DNA from: Fuerstiella marisgermanici
GTDB lineage: Bacteria; Planctomycetota; Planctomycetia; Planctomycetales; Planctomycetaceae
Length of the DNA stretch: 64,000 nucleotides
Assembly: GCF_001983935.1 (NCBI RefSeq)
Contig: NZ_CP017641.1
Span: 1,798,001-1,862,000 of the forward strand
Direction: 5' to 3'
In this document: positions 48,408 to 58,028 of the stretch, piece after piece
How positions within the stretch are numbered: position 1 is the first letter of the stretch
Layout: each line of letters begins with the position of its first letter
Made by a program: the position numbers and the translations under genes
The notes under the pieces: model-generated
The model's input: only the letters and a program-made list of their open reading frames with translations
The model's database searches: none
What the model was told of the DNA's origin: nothing

Positions 48408-48500
48408 GGAGGTGACCGGCAGGAACGTTTTGGGCGCACGCCCAAACAGCCTGAGGCGTTGTCCCTGCAGACTCTCACTCAGAAATACGGAAGTGCTTGA

Positions 48501-51308
48501 ATGAGAATTTCAGTCACACAATCGGCATGGAATCGCCGCATTGCAGGTTTGCTGCTGGCGATGATGGTGTTGCCCGCATTCAGCGGCTGCTCCCGCAAAT
48601 TCTGGCGAGAACAGGCCGAGGGCGACACCTACCGCGCCATTTCAGAAAAGCTCACCGACGAACGCTGGCAAAATCCGCGGATGAGCCTGACTCCCGATAA
48701 GCGGAGCCGGTTTTACGATCCGTATGATCCAGACAAGCCGCCGCTGCCGCCCGACGATCCGGCCGCTCATCAGTTCATGCACTGCGTGGATGGCAAAGAA
48801 CATTTCAAATACTGGCACGCCACGGGCGACACCGTGACAGTGGAAAATCCGGCGTGGCTGGAACCCTACGAAGTTTTGCTGAACAGCGGCAATCCAGTGG
48901 AAGGCCATGAGTTGGTCGAGATTCCAAAGGTCGATCTCGCCGCGGCTGTCGATCTGACCTACATCCACAGCCGCGAATATCAGTTTCAGGTAGAAGAGGT
49001 CTATCTGCGTGCTTTGGCGCTGACTCAGCAGCGATTTCAACTTAACACACAATTCAACCTCGTTCCTGCCGGTTTTGGCGGAGCGAATCTTTCGGCTGGC
49101 TTTCCACACAACGGCGGTAGGAATGCAACCCTGTTGAACGGCTTGGGCGTGCAACAGCGGCTGCCAGCCGGTGGACAATTTGCTGTCGGCGTGCTGAACT
49201 CCATCACATGGAGAGCAGGACAAGGCATGGGCTCGGCTCCATCACTCGGCTGGAGTATCACTCAGCCGTTACTGAATCTGGCGGGGCGAAAGGTGACTCT
49301 CGAAAATTTGACGCAGTCTGAACGTAATCTGCTCTACGAAGTTCGTGACATGGCGCGATTTCGGCAGGTTCTGTTTACGAACGTTGCCAACGATTACCTG
49401 CGCCTGCAGCAGTCAGCGCAGAACATTATCAACGCGGAAAACAACATCCGGCAGATCGAACAACAGATTGAAGTCGGAAGAGCGGATGATGATCGTGAAT
49501 ACCGAAAACTCTCGGTGCCCTTGGTCGACTTCCCGGAAGATGCCGAGATTCCCGAATCCCTCAAAGACAAAGTGATCTATGGGGACGACTTCCTGACGTG
49601 GCTCGGAGTGGAAATCACGGACGAGCAGAAAGCCGATCTCCTGGCGATTTCCGACGGAAGTGCGTTTCAGGCCGCCGCGCAGGAACTGATTCAGTTGCGA
49701 GAAACTGAGACCATTAACCTGACCGTTCTTCAGCTTGTGACACGACTGAATCAGCAGCAGAACGCTTTGAAGAACTCCAGACGGCAACTCAGGGACCAAC
49801 TGGATGCGTTCAAAATTCGCCTCGGCCTGCCACCGAATGTCGAATTGACAATCGATGACACGTTTATCACACCGTTCGAACTGATCGACGCAGATCTACT
49901 GGCATTCGTTGACAAACTGAATGATTTCGCCAAAGAACAGGGGCCGGCGATGCTGCCGGGCAGTGACGTGCCTGGTGACGTCGAAAGATCCGCACCGGAT
50001 TTTGAGCAGCTCAAAAAATACGTTGCCACGCTTGTCGAAATCAAAGATCGAATTACCACAGAACTGGACCAGGTGAAGCAAGACTTTGTACCTGTTCGTG
50101 ATGTGCTCGATGCAACAAGTCCGGAGAATCTGCAACCGGAAAAACGGTTGCGAGCATTTGGAACTGTGGAAGAGCGTGAACGGGTGATCCACGATGTGGC
50201 CAACGACCTGCGACTGTACCGCCTGATCGCTCAAAAGTTTGAACAGATCTCCGCTTCATTGGATATCTTCAATCAAACACTGCAAATGGAGAGCGTCGAT
50301 GAGGTCGTGAAGGCCCTCGACAAGGACGGCGACAACCTGATTGCGCCGAGCGAATTACCATTGGACTGGAACAACCTGCCCAGCATGAGCTTTCAGAAAA
50401 TCACGGAGAAAAAAACGGGCGAAGAATTTCTGGGGATGGTCCGCGACGCCTCGATGGATATGCGGGAGCGACTGGTGAAGATCGTCGCTGGCCTGCAGGT
50501 TGTACAGGCTGGTTTAAGGGTGGAAGTGATTGCCTTGAACCCGTTCACGCTTCCTGGCAGCGACGAAACCCCCGATCTTGAAGAAGTCGTCGTGATTGCT
50601 ATCAACAACCGACATGACCTCATGAACGCACGAGCCGCCGTCATGGACAGTCGACGGAAAGTAGAAATCGCGGCAAACGCCCTGATGGCGAAACTGGATG
50701 TCACAGTCGGCGGACAAGTCGACCCGGACAGCGGCAACAATGATTCGACGAATGTCACCATTGACTTCAAGACGCCACTTAACCAGGTTGTTGCCCGCAA
50801 TGTCTACAACGCGGCACTAATCGACTATCAACGAGATCGCCGATCGTACATGTCGCTGGAAGACAGCGTGAAACAGAGCGTCCGCAGTAGTTGGCGGCAG
50901 CTCATGGTGAACAAAGAACAGTTGGAAATTGACCGGCAAACGGTCAGGATTTCGGCTTTGCAATACGACAATGTGGCCTCGGGCGGAGGAGGAGGGGGCG
51001 GCGGCAACGCCTTGAACCTGTTGAACGCCTTGAGTTCGGTCCTGACGGCTCAAAACTCACTTGTGAGCGATTGGGTAAGTTATGAGTCAAATCGTCTTAA
51101 CATCTTCCGGGACATGGGTATCATGGAGCTAGATCCTAACGGCGTCTGGGAGGACGAATTCTACCAACTGGACGACCAACCTACCTCAGAAGACATGCCT
51201 GCGTCGTCTGAATTGTTCCCAGAATTGCAGTCGGATACTGGATTGCAATCTGATGCGACTGTGACGGATCCGGAACCTGCCATCCCTGTTTTGCCGGAGA
51301 TCCCTTAG
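48501..51308 (+). CDS. TolC-family outer-membrane efflux lipoprotein, oversized, with EF-hand loop
   Basis: A 935-residue outer-membrane factor, about twice the usual TolC length. The N terminus is a lipoprotein-like signal ending PAFSGC (Cys30). TolC-like helical repeats occur around residues 230-330 (SLGWSITQPLLNLAGRKVTLENL; FTNVANDYLRLQQSAQNI) and 700-880 (VVIAINNRHDLMNARAAVMDSRRKVEIA; SVKQSVRSSWRQLMVNKEQLEIDRQTV). The long middle part contains a canonical EF-hand loop DKDGDNLIAPSE near 606-618. A run of nine glycines lies near 830. Stop is directly followed by the adaptor gene start. It would form the outer exit duct of the pump. Confidence 0.88.
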   Translation: MRISVTQSAWNRRIAGLLLAMMVLPAFSGCSRKFWREQAEGDTYRAISEKLTDERWQNPRMSLTPDKRSRFYDPYDPDKPPLPPDDPAAHQFMHCVDGKEHFKYWHATGDTVTVENPAWLEPYEVLLNSGNPVEGHELVEIPKVDLAAAVDLTYIHSREYQFQVEEVYLRALALTQQRFQLNTQFNLVPAGFGGANLSAGFPHNGGRNATLLNGLGVQQRLPAGGQFAVGVLNSITWRAGQGMGSAPSLGWSITQPLLNLAGRKVTLENLTQSERNLLYEVRDMARFRQVLFTNVANDYLRLQQSAQNIINAENNIRQIEQQIEVGRADDDREYRKLSVPLVDFPEDAEIPESLKDKVIYGDDFLTWLGVEITDEQKADLLAISDGSAFQAAAQELIQLRETETINLTVLQLVTRLNQQQNALKNSRRQLRDQLDAFKIRLGLPPNVELTIDDTFITPFELIDADLLAFVDKLNDFAKEQGPAMLPGSDVPGDVERSAPDFEQLKKYVATLVEIKDRITTELDQVKQDFVPVRDVLDATSPENLQPEKRLRAFGTVEERERVIHDVANDLRLYRLIAQKFEQISASLDIFNQTLQMESVDEVVKALDKDGDNLIAPSELPLDWNNLPSMSFQKITEKKTGEEFLGMVRDASMDMRERLVKIVAGLQVVQAGLRVEVIALNPFTLPGSDETPDLEEVVVIAINNRHDLMNARAAVMDSRRKVEIAANALMAKLDVTVGGQVDPDSGNNDSTNVTIDFKTPLNQVVARNVYNAALIDYQRDRRSYMSLEDSVKQSVRSSWRQLMVNKEQLEIDRQTVRISALQYDNVASGGGGGGGGNALNLLNALSSVLTAQNSLVSDWVSYESNRLNIFRDMGIMELDPNGVWEDEFYQLDDQPTSEDMPASSELFPELQSDTGLQSDATVTDPEPAIPVLPEIP

Positions 51309-53423
51309 ATGAACAAGACTATTCCACGTTCGCTGCGACAACAGACTGTGTCACGGCGAGGCGGTGCGAAGGGCGTTGCGATTGCCGTTGTTGTACTGGT
51401 ACTGGGCGTTGTGGCCTGGCGACTACCAGCCACGCAGGCACTGATCGGCGACTACCTTGGCAAAAAAGAAGGCGAGCCCAACAGTAAGTATATTCTGCAT
51501 AAGGCCGAAGTCGGATCCTTCCGAATTACGATCACCGAAAACGGTACGGTCGACAGTTCCAGCAACTCCACGCTGACCAACAGTGTGGAAGGCTCGACCA
51601 CCATTATTTCTTTGGTGCCTGAAGGCAGCAAAGTGAACGCACCGGTCGTCGCCGAAGTCGATGGCGTGGTCGAATTCGTCGACGTGGAATCAGAATCCGA
51701 AAAGACAGTTCTGGTTCGCCCGGAAGAAGGTGAACCGAAAACCTACACCTTCCCAATGGGCGAATTCACCGAGCTGTTGGTTAAGGACCGTCAGCAGATT
51801 AAGAAGGGCGAGTACATCGCCGGCGACATGGTCTGCGAACTCGATTCGTCGACGCTGGTGGAAAAAGAAAAGCAGCAGCAGATCGATGTCACGACAGCTC
51901 GAGCCGACCTGGAGAAAGCTGAAACGAACCTGCAGATCCGGGAGACTACCAACGAAAGCGTCGAAGCTCAGGCACGCTTGGCAGAAAAGCTCGCGGAGCT
52001 GGATTTCACAAAATACACGGCTGAGGGCGGCGAATTTAGGAATCAAGTAGAGCAGCTGAACGGTGACATCAAAGCGTTGGAAGAAACGCTGGCGATCAAC
52101 CAGGAGAACTACGAAAAAGTACGCGACCAGGCTCGCCGCGGTTACACGAACCTGAACGCTCTGGAAGCGGCTCGTATCGAAGTCACCAAGCAACAGATTC
52201 TGGTGAGCGTTAAAGAGAGCGAACTGAAGCTTCTGCAAAACTTCACATGGGAACGCACCAAAAGCGAACTCGAGCAGATGAAGGAAGATACCGTTCGCGA
52301 AACCACGCGAGCGATCCTTGAAGGCAAGGCTGCGATGGCTGGGCTAAAGGCAGACGTCCAGGCTCGCAAGCTGACGCTGTCCGTCGAAGAGGAAAAGCTG
52401 GAGCGGACGTTGCGGCAAATCAAAGCCTGCCGGCTGATTGCACCTCAGCAGGGTGAAGTCGTTTATGCGTCGCAGGAAAGTCGCCGCAGCGAACCCGTGG
52501 TCATCGAAGAAGGTGCGACCGTTCGAGAACGCCAGGCGATTATTAATCTGCCGGACCTCGAGAAAATGAAAATCGACGCCCGAATTCACGAATCTCGCAT
52601 TAGCCGCGTCATGCTTGGTCAGCCGGTCGAAATTTCGATTGACGCACTGCCCAGTACGACGTTCCACGGCGTGCTTGAAACGATTTCGTCTGTGCCGGTG
52701 CCGGGCAGCTGGCCCAACACGGACCTAAAAGAATACGAAGCCGGAATCAAGATCACAGACCGAGCTGATACCGTGCGGCAACTGAAGCCGGGCATGACGG
52801 CCGAGATTCGCATCATTGTGGACGACCGACAGGAAGACGTTCTGCAAATTCCGGTGCAGTCTGTGCTATCAATTGCGAATAAGTTCTTCACCTACGTAGC
52901 GAAGGGCAGCGAGATCGAACGCCGCGAATTGAAGGTCGGCGACGCCAACGACGAATACATGGAGATCATTGACGGCGTGGCAGAAGGCGAACGAGTCGTC
53001 ATGAATCCTCGCACCCATTTCTCGCGTGAGATCAATGAACTGGAAGTCAAGCTGCTAGGCGAACAGGAAGACAACCGCGAACGCACCGTCATTCCGAATC
53101 GTAGCGAACTCGGACCAGGCGGTGGTCCCGGCGGACGGGGTGCCGGACGCCCGGGCGGCGGGCAAGGCAACCGTGGTGAAGGCAAGGACGGGGCAGACAA
53201 GGGCAACGGCCAGCAGGCCGAACGTCCCGCAGGTGGCGGACCGCCCGGTGGTGCTGGTGGAGCACCAGATCCTTCTGCGATCTTTGCTCGCCTGGACAAG
53301 AACGGTGACGGTTCCATCACGAAGGATGAAAGTGATATGCGGGGCAATTTTGATAAAACCGATGCCGATGGTGACGGAAAAATCACAATGGAAGAACTGA
53401 AGACTGCCTTCAGTCAGCGATAG
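51309..53423 (+). CDS. HlyD/MacA-like periplasmic adaptor with C-terminal EF-hand pair
   Basis: A 704-residue membrane-fusion protein. Inner-membrane helix at about 20-38 (GVAIAVVVLVLGVVAWRLP), a lipoyl-like half, a long coiled-coil hairpin (about 180-370), the second lipoyl half (CRLIAPQQGEVVYASQE), a beta-barrel (MKIDARIHESRISRVMLGQPVEI) and a membrane-proximal domain. After a Gly/Pro/Arg-rich linker at about 600-655 two EF-hand loops end the chain: DKNGDGSITKDE and DADGDGKITMEE. It begins one base after the TolC stop, so the genes are tightly coupled. The calcium-binding tail is unusual for an adaptor. Confidence 0.92.
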   Translation: MNKTIPRSLRQQTVSRRGGAKGVAIAVVVLVLGVVAWRLPATQALIGDYLGKKEGEPNSKYILHKAEVGSFRITITENGTVDSSSNSTLTNSVEGSTTIISLVPEGSKVNAPVVAEVDGVVEFVDVESESEKTVLVRPEEGEPKTYTFPMGEFTELLVKDRQQIKKGEYIAGDMVCELDSSTLVEKEKQQQIDVTTARADLEKAETNLQIRETTNESVEAQARLAEKLAELDFTKYTAEGGEFRNQVEQLNGDIKALEETLAINQENYEKVRDQARRGYTNLNALEAARIEVTKQQILVSVKESELKLLQNFTWERTKSELEQMKEDTVRETTRAILEGKAAMAGLKADVQARKLTLSVEEEKLERTLRQIKACRLIAPQQGEVVYASQESRRSEPVVIEEGATVRERQAIINLPDLEKMKIDARIHESRISRVMLGQPVEISIDALPSTTFHGVLETISSVPVPGSWPNTDLKEYEAGIKITDRADTVRQLKPGMTAEIRIIVDDRQEDVLQIPVQSVLSIANKFFTYVAKGSEIERRELKVGDANDEYMEIIDGVAEGERVVMNPRTHFSREINELEVKLLGEQEDNRERTVIPNRSELGPGGGPGGRGAGRPGGGQGNRGEGKDGADKGNGQQAERPAGGGPPGGAGGAPDPSAIFARLDKNGDGSITKDESDMRGNFDKTDADGDGKITMEELKTAFSQR

Positions 53424-53552
53424 TTCAGCAAAGTGTTGAATGCAGTCGTCCGGCATGGACAATATTGGCCTGCCGGATCTGCGTTCACCGATTGCCGACA
53501 TCAACCCCCTCCTCCGATTCCTCACACTGCGCATTACTTCCCGGGTCTCATT

Positions 53553-54284
53553 ATGGACTTTGCCGCTCAGGTCATCGACATTCAAAAGCACTTTGACCTT
53601 GGTTCGGTCGTTGTGAAGGCGTTGCGTGGGGTGTCAATTGATTTCCCGCACGGCGACTTTGTCGCGATCATGGGGTCGTCGGGAAGCGGCAAGAGTACGC
53701 TGCTGAACTTGCTGGGCGCATTGGACCGACCAACTCATGGTGAGTACGTCATTGGGGGGCGACCGGTGTCGTCGATTTCTGACGACGACCTGTCTGCCAT
53801 TCGCAACGAAATGATTGGGTTCATTTTCCAGTCGTACAACCTGATCCCTCAGTATACGGTCGTGGAAAACATCGAAGTGCCTCTGCACTACCGCACGGGC
53901 TACCCGACGATTTCGGCAAAAGACACGAAGCACATCGAAGAACTGGCCTCAATGGTCGGACTGGCCGACCGCCTGGACCATCGGCCGTTTCAGTTGTCAG
54001 GTGGACAGCAGCAGCGCGTGGCGATTGCACGAGCCCTCGTTAACGACCCGCAGATCATTCTGGCGGACGAACCGACCGGAAACCTCGACTCCGCCACAGA
54101 AGCGGAGATCATGGATATCCTCTTGAAACTGAACGCCGAGGGGCGCACCATCATTATGGTGACCCACGAACCTGAAGTTGCCAAACTCGCCAAGCGACAG
54201 ATTTATATGAAGGACGGATTGGTCGCGGGCGAAGGCGTATTCCCGGGACGGGAAGCCGAAGCTCCAGTAGAAGCAGCGAAGTAG
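53553..54284 (+). CDS. MacB-type ABC transporter ATP-binding subunit
   Basis: A 243-residue ABC ATPase: Walker [10 protein letters not shown] near residue 45, Q-loop [21 protein letters not shown], signature [15 protein letters not shown], Walker [15 protein letters not shown] and H-loop VTHEPE. The LIPQYTVxENxxxPL and EPTGNLD signatures place it with MacB/LolD ATPases. It is a separate chain from the permease, unlike E. coli MacB. The start at 53553 is set by homology; upstream codons in the same frame show none. Together with genes before and after it forms a MacAB-TolC-like efflux system. Confidence 0.95.
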   Translation: MDFAAQVIDIQKHFDLGSVVVKALRGVSIDFPHGDFVAIMGSSGSGKSTLLNLLGALDRPTHGEYVIGGRPVSSISDDDLSAIRNEMIGFIFQSYNLIPQYTVVENIEVPLHYRTGYPTISAKDTKHIEELASMVGLADRLDHRPFQLSGGQQQRVAIARALVNDPQIILADEPTGNLDSATEAEIMDILLKLNAEGRTIIMVTHEPEVAKLAKRQIYMKDGLVAGEGVFPGREAEAPVEAAK

Positions 54285-54331
54285 CTGAGTTGATAAAAGC
54301 CTGGGGCGATCGTAGCGATTGAGAACTAAAT

Positions 54332-55672
54332 ATGCCGAACCTGCTTCGAACCATTCAACTGGCGATGAAAAGCCTGATGCTGCATAAGCTGCGCTCAGGA
54401 CTTACCATGCTGGGCATCGTCTTCGGCGTCTACTCGGTGATCGCGATGTTGGCGATCGGCCAGGGAGCCAGCGAACAGGCTCAGGCTCAGGTCCTGCAAC
54501 TGGGGGCCACCAATATCATCGTTCGCAGCCTGAAGCCGCCACCGGAAAGTGCCACCAACAGCGGAGGCGGTTCCGTTTTACGGTACGGTCTGTTGCGGTC
54601 TGACTTCGACCTGCTGGACAGGACCATCCCCACCATCAATCAGGCAATTCCGATTCGGGAATTGACCAAAACCGCGCGGCATCGCGACCGCGAACTGAAC
54701 GCTCGCATCGTTGGCGGTACGCCTGAGTACCTCGACATCAACCATCTGTCGATGGCTCAGGGGCGGTTCCTGTCCGACGACGATCGAGAGCAAAAAAAGA
54801 ACGTCGCGGTACTCGCCTCCGGCACGGCAGACACGCTGTTTCAATACGAAAACCCGGTGGGGCAGTCGGTTCGCATCGCGGATCGGTTCTACACCATCGT
54901 GGGCGTCACCATGCCTCGCCAGGCCAGCGCCGCAGTGGGCGGCAGCATGTCCGGACAGGACTTCAACCTGGACATCTACATTCCACTGGAAACTATGCGC
55001 GTGCGCATGGGGGACCTGAACATCGACCGCAAACCCGGATCGTTTAGTTCAGAATACTGGGAGTTAAGCCAGATCACGTTGCGAGTTAATTCGCAGGACA
55101 AAGTTGTCGAAACAGCCAACGTTGTCCGCGAGAGCATGAAGCGAAACCATAAATCAGACAGCGACTACGCCATCACTGTGCCGCTGGAATTGCTAAAGCA
55201 GGCCGAACAGATTCAGGGCATTTTCAACGTCGTACTGGGAGCCATCGCGCTGATTAGTCTGGTGGTCGGCGGCATCGGCATCATGAACATCATGCTGGCC
55301 ACAGTCACAGAACGAACGCGGGAAATCGGAATTCGGCGAGCCCTCGGGGCCAAGCGTCGCGACATCACGGTGCAGTTTTTGACGGAAACCATCGTGCTTT
55401 CCGGGACCGGCGGTTTGATCGGTATGGCGCTCGGATTTTTGACGCCTCAGGCCTTTGCCGGGCTGCGATACTTTGTGGAACGATTCATCTTCGAAGGCGG
55501 CAAAGCGGGCAACGAATTCTCGGAAATGTTCTCTCAAATGAACCCTCAGGTCGTTCCTGCCAGTCTACCGCTGGCCTTCGGCATTTCGGTGTTTATTGGA
55601 GTCATGTTCGGGCTGTACCCGGCGTGGTCGGCTGCGAAACTGGACCCGATCGAAGCTCTACGGCACGAATAG
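54332..55672 (+). CDS. MacB/FtsX-type ABC transporter permease
   Basis: A 446-residue permease: N-terminal helix in [21 protein letters not shown], a large periplasmic MacB_PCD domain (about 45-270: [38 protein letters not shown]), then three helices in the FtsX domain, [61 protein letters not shown] and a final [35 protein letters not shown]. These are the signature blocks of MacB permeases. It works with the ATPase 47 bp upstream, the adaptor and the TolC-type protein. Confidence 0.96.
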   Translation: MPNLLRTIQLAMKSLMLHKLRSGLTMLGIVFGVYSVIAMLAIGQGASEQAQAQVLQLGATNIIVRSLKPPPESATNSGGGSVLRYGLLRSDFDLLDRTIPTINQAIPIRELTKTARHRDRELNARIVGGTPEYLDINHLSMAQGRFLSDDDREQKKNVAVLASGTADTLFQYENPVGQSVRIADRFYTIVGVTMPRQASAAVGGSMSGQDFNLDIYIPLETMRVRMGDLNIDRKPGSFSSEYWELSQITLRVNSQDKVVETANVVRESMKRNHKSDSDYAITVPLELLKQAEQIQGIFNVVLGAIALISLVVGGIGIMNIMLATVTERTREIGIRRALGAKRRDITVQFLTETIVLSGTGGLIGMALGFLTPQAFAGLRYFVERFIFEGGKAGNEFSEMFSQMNPQVVPASLPLAFGISVFIGVMFGLYPAWSAAKLDPIEALRHE

Positions 55673-55871
55673 TGCCTCAAACGGCCGTATTTTGCATGAT
55701 TTCTGGAAATCCGTGGCCCGGATTGTGGAATCCGGTCGACGTAAGCCGAAATCACAATTGAAGTTCCGCTACTCAACCATTATCCTTCCCGCCCGCGACG
55801 CGGACTCAGGAAGCCGATCGCGCAAAATTTCCACAATGATGACCCATGGTCGGGCGACGAGAATCGAAATC

Positions 55872-56168
55872 ATGAGCACACTCAAAAAAAACAAACGCAT
55901 CAAACAGGCCAAGCGCGAAGCTCTGTACGGAGACCTGAAGCCATCCGTCGGCAACAACGTGACTCAACGCGGTAAGTACAAGTACCTCGGCGGTAACGGT
56001 CGTCAGACAACCGGCGTCAGCAAGCGACTGTTTAAACGCAATCTGCAAAAGATCCGAGTGATCGAAGACGGTCGCGTTGTTCGTCGCCGCGTGCCAGTCA
56101 GCATGATCCGCGCGGGCCTGATCGAAAAGCCACAGGTTGTCGATCCGTTTGCCATTCCTGAAGGTTAG
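55872..56168 (+). CDS. rpmB: 50S ribosomal protein bL28
   Basis: A 98-residue basic protein. The core ([19 protein letters not shown] then [19 protein letters not shown]) aligns with bL28 of Thermus type (NSIQRRGK...TTGISKR..YPNLQKVRV), followed by [15 protein letters not shown], equivalent to the C-terminal strand. The first 25 residues ([21 protein letters not shown]) replace the usual Cys-containing N terminus, so it is a zinc-free form. The start at 55872 is the Met nearest to homology; earlier in-frame ATGs at 55836/55839 are possible. It is a single gene followed by a strong terminator. Confidence 0.82.
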   Translation: MSTLKKNKRIKQAKREALYGDLKPSVGNNVTQRGKYKYLGGNGRQTTGVSKRLFKRNLQKIRVIEDGRVVRRRVPVSMIRAGLIEKPQVVDPFAIPEG

Positions 56169-56206
56169 GCAACGGAGTTCGATCACATTAGTGGAACGGA
56201 ATTAGA

Positions 56207-56236
56207 AAAAGCGTCTGTGAGCTCACAGACGCTTTT
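56207..56236. terminator. Perfect 30-bp palindromic terminator after rpmB
   Basis: AAAAGCGTCTGTGAG (56207-56221) pairs exactly with CTCACAGACGCTTTT (56222-56236). A-tract and T-tract at the two ends make it functional in principle on either strand. It lies 39 bp past the bL28 stop. Confidence 0.9.
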
Positions 56237-56357
56237 CTGTTGCGCCGATTTGTCGATCTGAAGGTGACTCCGGGCCGCGGCAAAAAGATGGCGGCGCCAC
56301 CGAAAGCCCCAGTCGCAATGACGGCAACGATGTATGCATCCCGCGGAGCACCTTTCG

Positions 56358-57947
56358 ATGCGTCACCTCTCGATATCCCTGATCCTGCTGTTCTGCGTGA
56401 CCGGCCAAACGCGAGGCCAGGTTTTTGATGAACGTTACACCGACTGGCCAGAACGAACGTTCATTTCGGGCACGATCGTTGTCGCTCCGTCGCTGGACGA
56501 TCCGTCACTACTGCAGCCCGTGTTGCCGGATCCAACAGCCGACACCTCAGCTGCGCTTGTAACACAGGGTGACGTGTCTCCGAAATGGCTCGCCGAAGTT
56601 CAAAGTCTATTCAAAGAAGATCAGCTTAGCCTTCATCCGCTGGTTCCCGACACTCTTCAACACGTTGACATTCTCATTCTTTGCACGCGAGCGCCGGCAG
56701 CGGACGTGACCGCTCAAGACGTCACAAAGCTTCATGCGAAGCTTCAGGAATTTCTCGACCACAACGGAACACTTGTACTGGTGGGACCTGACTGCGTGTC
56801 GGCCGGAAGTCAGGCATCCGGAATGAAACTGATCCCGGATGCAATCCTCCAATTGGCAACTGATGATCCAGAATCTGATTTGCAACAATTGCGTACGGCA
56901 CTCAGTGGCCAGCCGCGACAGTTCGGCATCAGCCTGTCACGGCAAGCCGTACTGATCTTAAAAGGACGTAAGTTCCGAGTCGTCGGCGATGGTTCCGCAA
57001 CATTCATGGTCCCAGGCAACGGAGACTGGTTGCCGGAACGAATTCAGATCCTGAAACAGCAGACGTCCCGCCGGCAGGATCCCAATGAATATCTGGTGGA
57101 CCTGACGGAATGGCGGCGAGAAGCAATCGAACGGACGCTGGAACAATTCCCGCCCGCCACGCCGCCTACGCCACATGTTGAAAACGGGACTCTGGTAATT
57201 GTCGGCGGTGGCGGCATGCCGGAAGGGCTGATGGAACGCTTTGTCGAACTGGCAGGTGGCTACGACAACGCGAAGCTGGTGTACATCCCGTGTGCGGAGG
57301 AACCCCGAGTCTCACCTCGGCAGCGCACTGTGGAAGAGTGGAAGAAGATGGGTGTGCAGCATGCCACATTTTTACACACGAAGGACCGTCACAAAGCCAA
57401 CACGGATGAAGAATTTCTAAAGCCGTTGACCGACGCCACAGGCATTTGGTTTGGCGGCGGGCGGCAATGGAACATGGCGGATTCGTACTACGGCACGAAG
57501 GCACATCGATTGATGAAGCAGGTGCTGCAGCGTGGCGGCGTGATTGGAGGTTCGTCAGCAGGAGCATCCATTCAGGCTCGCTACCTGGCTCGAGCGACGC
57601 CGATTTTGAACTTTCGCATCATGGCCCCCGGCTACGAACGCGGCGGGCTGGGCTTTATCGGGGGAGTCGCCATTGACCAGCACTTCAGCCAGCGAAACCG
57701 ACAAGCTGATATGAGCGTCTTGGTGCAGAGGTATCCGCAGCTACTGGGAATTGGAATTGACGAATCCACAGCGCTGATCGTCAACAAATCAGTTGGCGAC
57801 ATCGTCGGTGATGGCCAGGTCTACTTTTACGACCACCAGAAGCCGACCAACGGCGACAACACTGACTACGAAGCGTTCCCCGTTGGTTCTTCGTACGACC
57901 TCGCGACCAGAACGGTGATTGTGGACGCAACGAATAAATCGGAGTAA
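56358..57947 (+). CDS. Secreted cyanophycinase-like peptidase (S51)
   Basis: A 529-residue protein with signal peptide (RHLSISLILLFCVTGQTRGQ). The C-terminal 260 residues are a peptidase S51 domain: LVIVGGGGMPEG, the Asp/Glu-rich KLVYIPCAEEP, IWFGGGRQWNMADSYYGT, and the nucleophile-elbow VIGGSSAGASIQARYL (catalytic Ser), then GLGFIGGVAIDQHFSQRNRQADM and ALIVNKSVGDI. The first half (residues 25-280) has a glutamine-amidotransferase/ThuA-like feel (LILCTRAPAADV, LVLVGPDCVSAG) but no assigned domain. It could degrade cyanophycin or other isoaspartyl peptides; export suggests external substrate use. Confidence 0.88.
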   Translation: MRHLSISLILLFCVTGQTRGQVFDERYTDWPERTFISGTIVVAPSLDDPSLLQPVLPDPTADTSAALVTQGDVSPKWLAEVQSLFKEDQLSLHPLVPDTLQHVDILILCTRAPAADVTAQDVTKLHAKLQEFLDHNGTLVLVGPDCVSAGSQASGMKLIPDAILQLATDDPESDLQQLRTALSGQPRQFGISLSRQAVLILKGRKFRVVGDGSATFMVPGNGDWLPERIQILKQQTSRRQDPNEYLVDLTEWRREAIERTLEQFPPATPPTPHVENGTLVIVGGGGMPEGLMERFVELAGGYDNAKLVYIPCAEEPRVSPRQRTVEEWKKMGVQHATFLHTKDRHKANTDEEFLKPLTDATGIWFGGGRQWNMADSYYGTKAHRLMKQVLQRGGVIGGSSAGASIQARYLARATPILNFRIMAPGYERGGLGFIGGVAIDQHFSQRNRQADMSVLVQRYPQLLGIGIDESTALIVNKSVGDIVGDGQVYFYDHQKPTNGDNTDYEAFPVGSSYDLATRTVIVDATNKSE

Positions 57948-58028
57948 CCTGCGGGCTCAGGTGCCGCGAACACAGATTCGACACGATCAGTAGCGGCCGA
58001 ACGCCGTGTCCATTTAACGCACCCAAAA

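Larger units (their letters stand above)
47709..48500. other. 792-bp repeat-rich gap before the efflux operon
   Basis: Holds the palindromic cluster at 47784-47952 and a weak leftward frame at 48129-48407. The promoter of the efflux operon presumably lies in the right part; an inverted motif TTTTGGGCGCACGCCCAAA spans 48429-48447. Confidence 0.45.

Noticed and set aside
48151-48504. Rightward frame ending in an ATGA overlap with the TolC gene
   Set aside because: Tempting as a coupled small gene, but no ribosome site, Ser/Thr/Arg/Cys-rich and overlapped by an equally good opposite frame.
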